Positions 6,178 to 8,108 of a stretch of DNA of 8,108 nucleotides are shown piece after piece. The stretch is taken from the NCBI GenBank assembly GCA_946480545.1, contig CAMLKY010000068.1, forward strand, positions 1 through 8,108. Direction: 5' to 3'. The notes beneath the pieces were generated by a model, which did no database searches, had not been told where the DNA came from, and saw only the letters and a list, made by a program, of their open reading frames with translations. The translations under genes were made by a program, and so were the position numbers. The stretch's first letter is position 1. Each line of letters opens with the position of its first letter. This DNA is from an uncultured Acidobacteriota bacterium. Lineage in GTDB: Bacteria > Acidobacteriota > Blastocatellia > Pyrinomonadales > Pyrinomonadaceae.

Positions 6178-6771
6178 CTACTGTCGAACAAAAAGATTCA
6201 GAACCACCGACTGGAGAAGACCGACGAGGATCAGAACGACCATCGCGGAGATATCGAACATTCCGATGGGCGGAATCAACTTTTGAAAGGGCAGCATTAT
6301 CGGATTGGTCACACGCATTACAAAGTCCAGAAACGTTCCGCGGGCGAATACGAACCACTGAGCGATAAACCGGATGAAGATGAACAGGACCAGGATACTG
6401 AGAAGTCCATAGAGGACAAACCCGATGAACATCTTTGGATTGCCGGTCGCAATTCCGGCGGTCAGTCCGTCGATCACAAAGAATGTGTTACCGATGATCT
6501 GGCTCGTGAAATAGGTCAAGACAAGTCCGACAAATATCGCGACCAAAGGAGCGAGTCGTGAATCGACCCGGAAGTTCGAAAGCAATCGTGCTGCCGGATA
6601 GACAAATCGCTCGGTTATTTTTCGGATCCTGAATCCGAATCTTCCGACTGAGCCGAACGGGTTCGGATCAGAGTAGTTGAAGATCAGACGCAGGATCATC
6701 AGGACGAGGAAAACCAGAAACGCGCTCCAGAGCGCGAGCCAGACAAATGGATATACAGTTTGTACGAGCAT
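6178..6771 (-). CDS. yggT: YggT family integral membrane protein
   Basis: This 197-aa protein has the YggT layout: four hydrophobic segments (about 11-33, 73-95, 115-138 and 175-194) arranged as two repeats of a two-helix unit. The second unit carries the strong family signature RVTNPIMLPFQKLIPPIGMF (153-172) followed by DIS. The first unit has a related but degenerate arginine-containing connector (48-64) ending in VYPAARLL. YggT proteins are linked to osmotic stress tolerance in Escherichia coli and to cell division and thylakoid organisation in cyanobacteria and chloroplasts (YlmG/CCB3), but the biochemical activity is not known. The start lies 5 nt after the yggS stop, so the two genes are almost certainly co-transcribed and probably coupled. 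GGAAG and CAGG within the end of yggS are the only ribosome-binding candidates. Confidence 0.93.
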   Translation of the reverse strand: MLVQTVYPFVWLALWSAFLVFLVLMILRLIFNYSDPNPFGSVGRFGFRIRKITERFVYPAARLLSNFRVDSRLAPLVAIFVGLVLTYFTSQIIGNTFFVIDGLTAGIATGNPKMFIGFVLYGLLSILVLFIFIRFIAQWFVFARGTFLDFVMRVTNPIMLPFQKLIPPIGMFDISAMVVLILVGLLQSVVLNLFVRQ

Positions 6772-6776
6772 CGTTG

Positions 6777-7472
6777 TTACGACCTGCTTCCGAAGATGGC
6801 GGTCCCGACGCGGACCAACGTCGCCCCTTCCTCGATCGCTATCTCAAAATCATGACTCATCCCCATCGAAAGTTGCGAACGTTCGCTGCTGAACATTCCG
6901 TCCGCTTCGAGCCGGTCGCGAATCTCGCGAATCCGTCGAAAGAAGGGTCGCGCGCCAGCAGGATCATCGAAGTACGGCGGCAATATCATCAAGCCGTCAA
7001 AGCTCAGGTGCGTACATGTTCTTAGATACGCGGCTAGCTCATCGAGATCAGTCGCGGGCACGCCGGACTTCGTCTTTTCACCAGCGAGGTCGACCTGAAC
7101 GAGAACCGAGATCTTACGACCCTCTTCTTCTGAGATACGCTCGAGACGCGAGGCCAGTTCGATCGAGTCGACCGTGTGGATGACATCGAATAGCTGGACG
7201 GCCTTTCGAGCTTTGTTCGATTGTAGATGCCCGATGAGGTGCCATTCGACATTCTCCCTGCCGATAGCACCGATCTTCGATTCGGCCTCCTGCACCTTGT
7301 TCTCGCCGAACACGCGAACACCCGCGGAGATCGCAGCAGCCAGCATCTCCGGCGGATGCGTTTTACTGACCGCTACCAGCGTGACCTCAGCCGGTTCACG
7401 TCCCGCACGTCGCGCGGCAGAATCTACCTTTTCTCGAACCGCCGCCAGATTTCCAGCGATATCTACACCCAC
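6777..7472 (-). CDS. yggS: YggS/PLPBP pyridoxal-phosphate homeostasis protein
   Basis: This 231-aa protein is a YggS (PLPBP/COG0325) member, a fold-type III PLP-binding protein without known enzyme activity that keeps the free pyridoxal phosphate pool balanced. The PLP lysine is Lys37 in VAVSK (33-37). Further signatures are FGENKVQEA (55-63), WHLIGHLQSNK (77-87), and SMGMSHDFEIAIEEGATLV (202-220) with VRVGTAIFG closing the phosphate-binding end. The frame is open upstream to an ATG at 7649, but that would run through the whole tRNA gene, so it is rejected. The GTG at 7472 is the only start codon giving the usual length of 225-235 aa. It has no Shine-Dalgarno sequence, and a -10-like box lies just ahead. 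It leads the yggS-yggT-yggU operon and is divergent from tRNA-Leu. Confidence 0.95.
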   Translation of the reverse strand: MGVDIAGNLAAVREKVDSAARRAGREPAEVTLVAVSKTHPPEMLAAAISAGVRVFGENKVQEAESKIGAIGRENVEWHLIGHLQSNKARKAVQLFDVIHTVDSIELASRLERISEEEGRKISVLVQVDLAGEKTKSGVPATDLDELAAYLRTCTHLSFDGLMILPPYFDDPAGARPFFRRIREIRDRLEADGMFSSERSQLSMGMSHDFEIAIEEGATLVRVGTAIFGSRS

Positions 7473-7478
7473 AACCCG

Positions 7479-7484
7479 ACTATA
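7479..7484 (-). promoter_or_regulatory. Candidate -10 box for leaderless yggS mRNA
   Basis: TATAGT on the - strand ends 6 nt before the GTG start of yggS, the normal distance from a -10 box to the first transcribed base. No good -35 hexamer is found 16-18 nt further upstream. With no Shine-Dalgarno sequence present, this fits a leaderless transcript, but it rests on one hexamer. Confidence 0.35.
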
Positions 7485-7502
7485 CCAGCAGCAACGGCTA
7501 TC

Positions 7503-7531
7503 TTGATATTCACCCGTTGAATTAGTATCCT
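7503..7531 (+). promoter_or_regulatory. Sigma70-type promoter of tRNA-Leu
   Basis: TTGATA (7503-7508) and TATCCT (7526-7531) are separated by exactly 17 nt and match the consensus at 5 and 4 of 6 positions. The predicted start near 7538 leaves a leader of about 11 nt before the tRNA, which is typical. Its -35 box lies close to the place where the divergent yggS promoter would bind polymerase. Confidence 0.6.
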
Positions 7532-7548
7532 CGAAATTCGCTTCACGT

Positions 7549-7635
7549 GCGGACGTGGCGGAACTGGTAGACGCGCAGGTCTCAGAAGCCTGTTGCCGCA
7601 AGGCAGTGGAAGTTCGATTCTTCTCGTCCGCACCA
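7549..7635 (+). tRNA. tRNA-Leu, anticodon CAG
   Basis: The 87-nt gene folds as a class II tRNA. The acceptor stem GCGGACG (7549-7555) pairs fully with CGTCCGC (7625-7631), followed by discriminator A and an encoded CCA (7633-7635). The D arm contains the invariant GG of AACTGGTAGA. The anticodon stem CAGGT/GCCTG encloses the loop CTCAGAA (7581-7587) with anticodon CAG at 7583-7585, which reads CUG leucine codons. A long variable arm, TGCC/GGCA with a GCAA loop, is typical of leucine. The T arm has GGAAG, loop TTCGATT, CTTCT with a G-T closing pair. It is divergent from yggS. Confidence 0.97.
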
Positions 7636-7654
7636 ATCTTCAACCACAAACCTC

Positions 7655-7671
7655 TCGCTCCTCGGGAGCGA
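7655..7671. other. Hairpin downstream of tRNA-Leu
   Basis: TCGCTCC (7655-7661) pairs with GGAGCGA (7665-7671) around a 3-nt loop. It starts 20 nt after the tRNA and may end or trim the tRNA transcript, but no T-tract follows, so it is not called a terminator. Confidence 0.45.
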
Positions 7672-7678
7672 AGAATAT

Positions 7679-7710
7679 TCGAGGGGATAAAGCGTTTCCG
7701 CTGACCCCGA
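7679..7710. other. Second hairpin downstream of tRNA-Leu
   Basis: TCG-GGGG (7679-7681 and 7683-7686, with one bulged A) pairs with CCCCGA (7705-7710), except that the outermost pair count differs by one base. Inside, AGCG (7691-7694) pairs with CGCT (7699-7702) around TTTC. An asymmetric internal loop separates the two helices. No T-tract follows. Its role is unknown. Confidence 0.35.
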
Positions 7711-7733
7711 GCAATCTGATAACACCCAGGCGC

Positions 7734-7760
7734 AAAAAAGGCTGCCTTTTCAGACAGCCT
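7734..7760 (-). terminator. Intrinsic terminator of the DUF2935 gene
   Basis: On the - strand, AGGCTGTC pairs with GGCAGCCT (8 bp including one G-U pair) around the loop TGAAAA, followed directly by six T. It begins 14 nt after the stop codon of the DUF2935 gene and is the only canonical intrinsic terminator in the window. Confidence 0.88.
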
Positions 7761-7773
7761 CGTGATTTCGTTC

Positions 7774-8108
7774 TCACGCCGCGCGCTTTAAGTCATCCGC
7801 TGCTTTCAGTGCCTCCCGCCGCACATGATCGGCGAGGGCTGGATGGATTATGCTCTTGATCTTCCCCGCCTGGATGCCGCGCTCGGCGGCCGTCTTGAAA
7901 TCGATTATCTCGTCGACTGCTCTCTCGACGGGAGCCTTCGACGCCGGCCGCGACTCATGCAACTTATGAAACGCGTCGCCGGTCTTCATGGCCTTCATGA
8001 TCAGGTCTCGCTCATCGGGATCGAGGAGATGAGCAATAAAGTCCGCATGGTCACCCATGATCTCGGCCCAGAAGGCGGCGATTTGACTCGAATCGCTCGA
8101 GATATCGC
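7774..8108 (-). CDS. DUF2935 family protein, 3' portion (start outside window)
   Basis: The frame is open from the right edge to the TGA at 7774-7776. An internal ATG at 8058 gives a 94-aa product, but the 16 codons before it continue the family pattern (AAFWAEIMGDHADFI), so the true start lies outside the window. Visible features are FWAEIMGDHADFIAHLLDP with LI, then AVDEIIDFKTAAERGIQAGK and IIHPALADHVRREA near the end. These match the helical DUF2935 domain, best known from Firmicutes and often present as two tandem copies; this would be the last copy. The spaced His residues in DHA, HPALADH resemble a metal-binding helical bundle, which is an inference only. An intrinsic terminator follows. 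The molecular function is unknown. Confidence 0.8.
   Translation of the reverse strand, partial: DISSDSSQIAAFWAEIMGDHADFIAHLLDPDERDLIMKAMKTGDAFHKLHESRPASKAPVERAVDEIIDFKTAAERGIQAGKIKSIIHPALADHVRREALKAADDLKRAA

Noticed and set aside
7549..7635. tRNA-Leu 3' end as an integration (att) site
   Set aside because: No second copy of the tRNA 3' end and no integrase gene is visible in the window.
7473..7649. N-terminal extension of YggS to an ATG at 7649
   Set aside because: It would translate the complement of the complete tRNA-Leu gene and gives a low-complexity leader absent from the family; the GTG at 7472 fits the usual length.
1..8108. CRISPR array, insertion sequence or toxin-antitoxin pair
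   Set aside because: No regularly spaced identical repeats, no transposase motifs and no paired small toxin/antitoxin frames were found; the short-unit repeats have 7-nt periods without spacers.

Overview
The window looks like a chromosomal stretch of ordinary bacterial genes with moderately high GC, mostly housekeeping and accessory single-copy genes. No phage, insertion sequence, integrase or CRISPR array is visible. The best guess is Acidobacteriota, perhaps a Blastocatellia-type member. This rests on the TPR family at the left edge, the bacterial O-methyltransferase subtype, the yggS-yggT-yggU cluster and the style of the intergenic repeats. It is an inference from remembered family distributions and cannot be proven from 8.1 kb.

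Left part (1-4681, all + strand): the 3' portion of a large TPR protein whose start lies outside the window; a SAM-dependent O-methyltransferase broken by an apparent 13-nt net deletion in its SAM-binding loop; a 178-nt spacer holding a compound inverted repeat; a 247-aa ankyrin-repeat protein; and a polytopic membrane protein of the DUF1624/HGSNAT-type acyltransferase family. These do not form an obvious pathway.

Middle (4720-5693): yebC on the - strand, convergent with the acyltransferase gene. Its 5' leader is an imperfect inverted repeat made of degenerate 7-nt units. A plausible promoter places this whole element in the yebC mRNA, with the sequence next to the start codon paired to the 5' end of the transcript. 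The first repeat (2395-2463) has a similar build with different heptamers, so the two may belong to one class of intergenic element.

Right part (5694-8108): a small two-helix membrane protein on the + strand runs 74 nt into the end of a DUF167 (YggU) gene on the opposite strand. That gene closes a compact - strand operon, yggS-yggT-yggU (PLP homeostasis protein, YggT membrane protein, DUF167). Divergent from yggS is a tRNA-Leu(CAG) gene with encoded CCA and a good sigma70-type promoter. The yggS start is a GTG with no Shine-Dalgarno sequence and a -10-like box exactly where a leaderless transcript would need it. After two hairpins downstream of the tRNA comes a canonical intrinsic terminator and the 3' portion of a DUF2935 gene, both on the - strand, the gene running off the right edge.

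I found no clear new multi-gene system. The most interesting items are the heptamer-built inverted repeats, especially the one forming the yebC leader, and the decayed methyltransferase.
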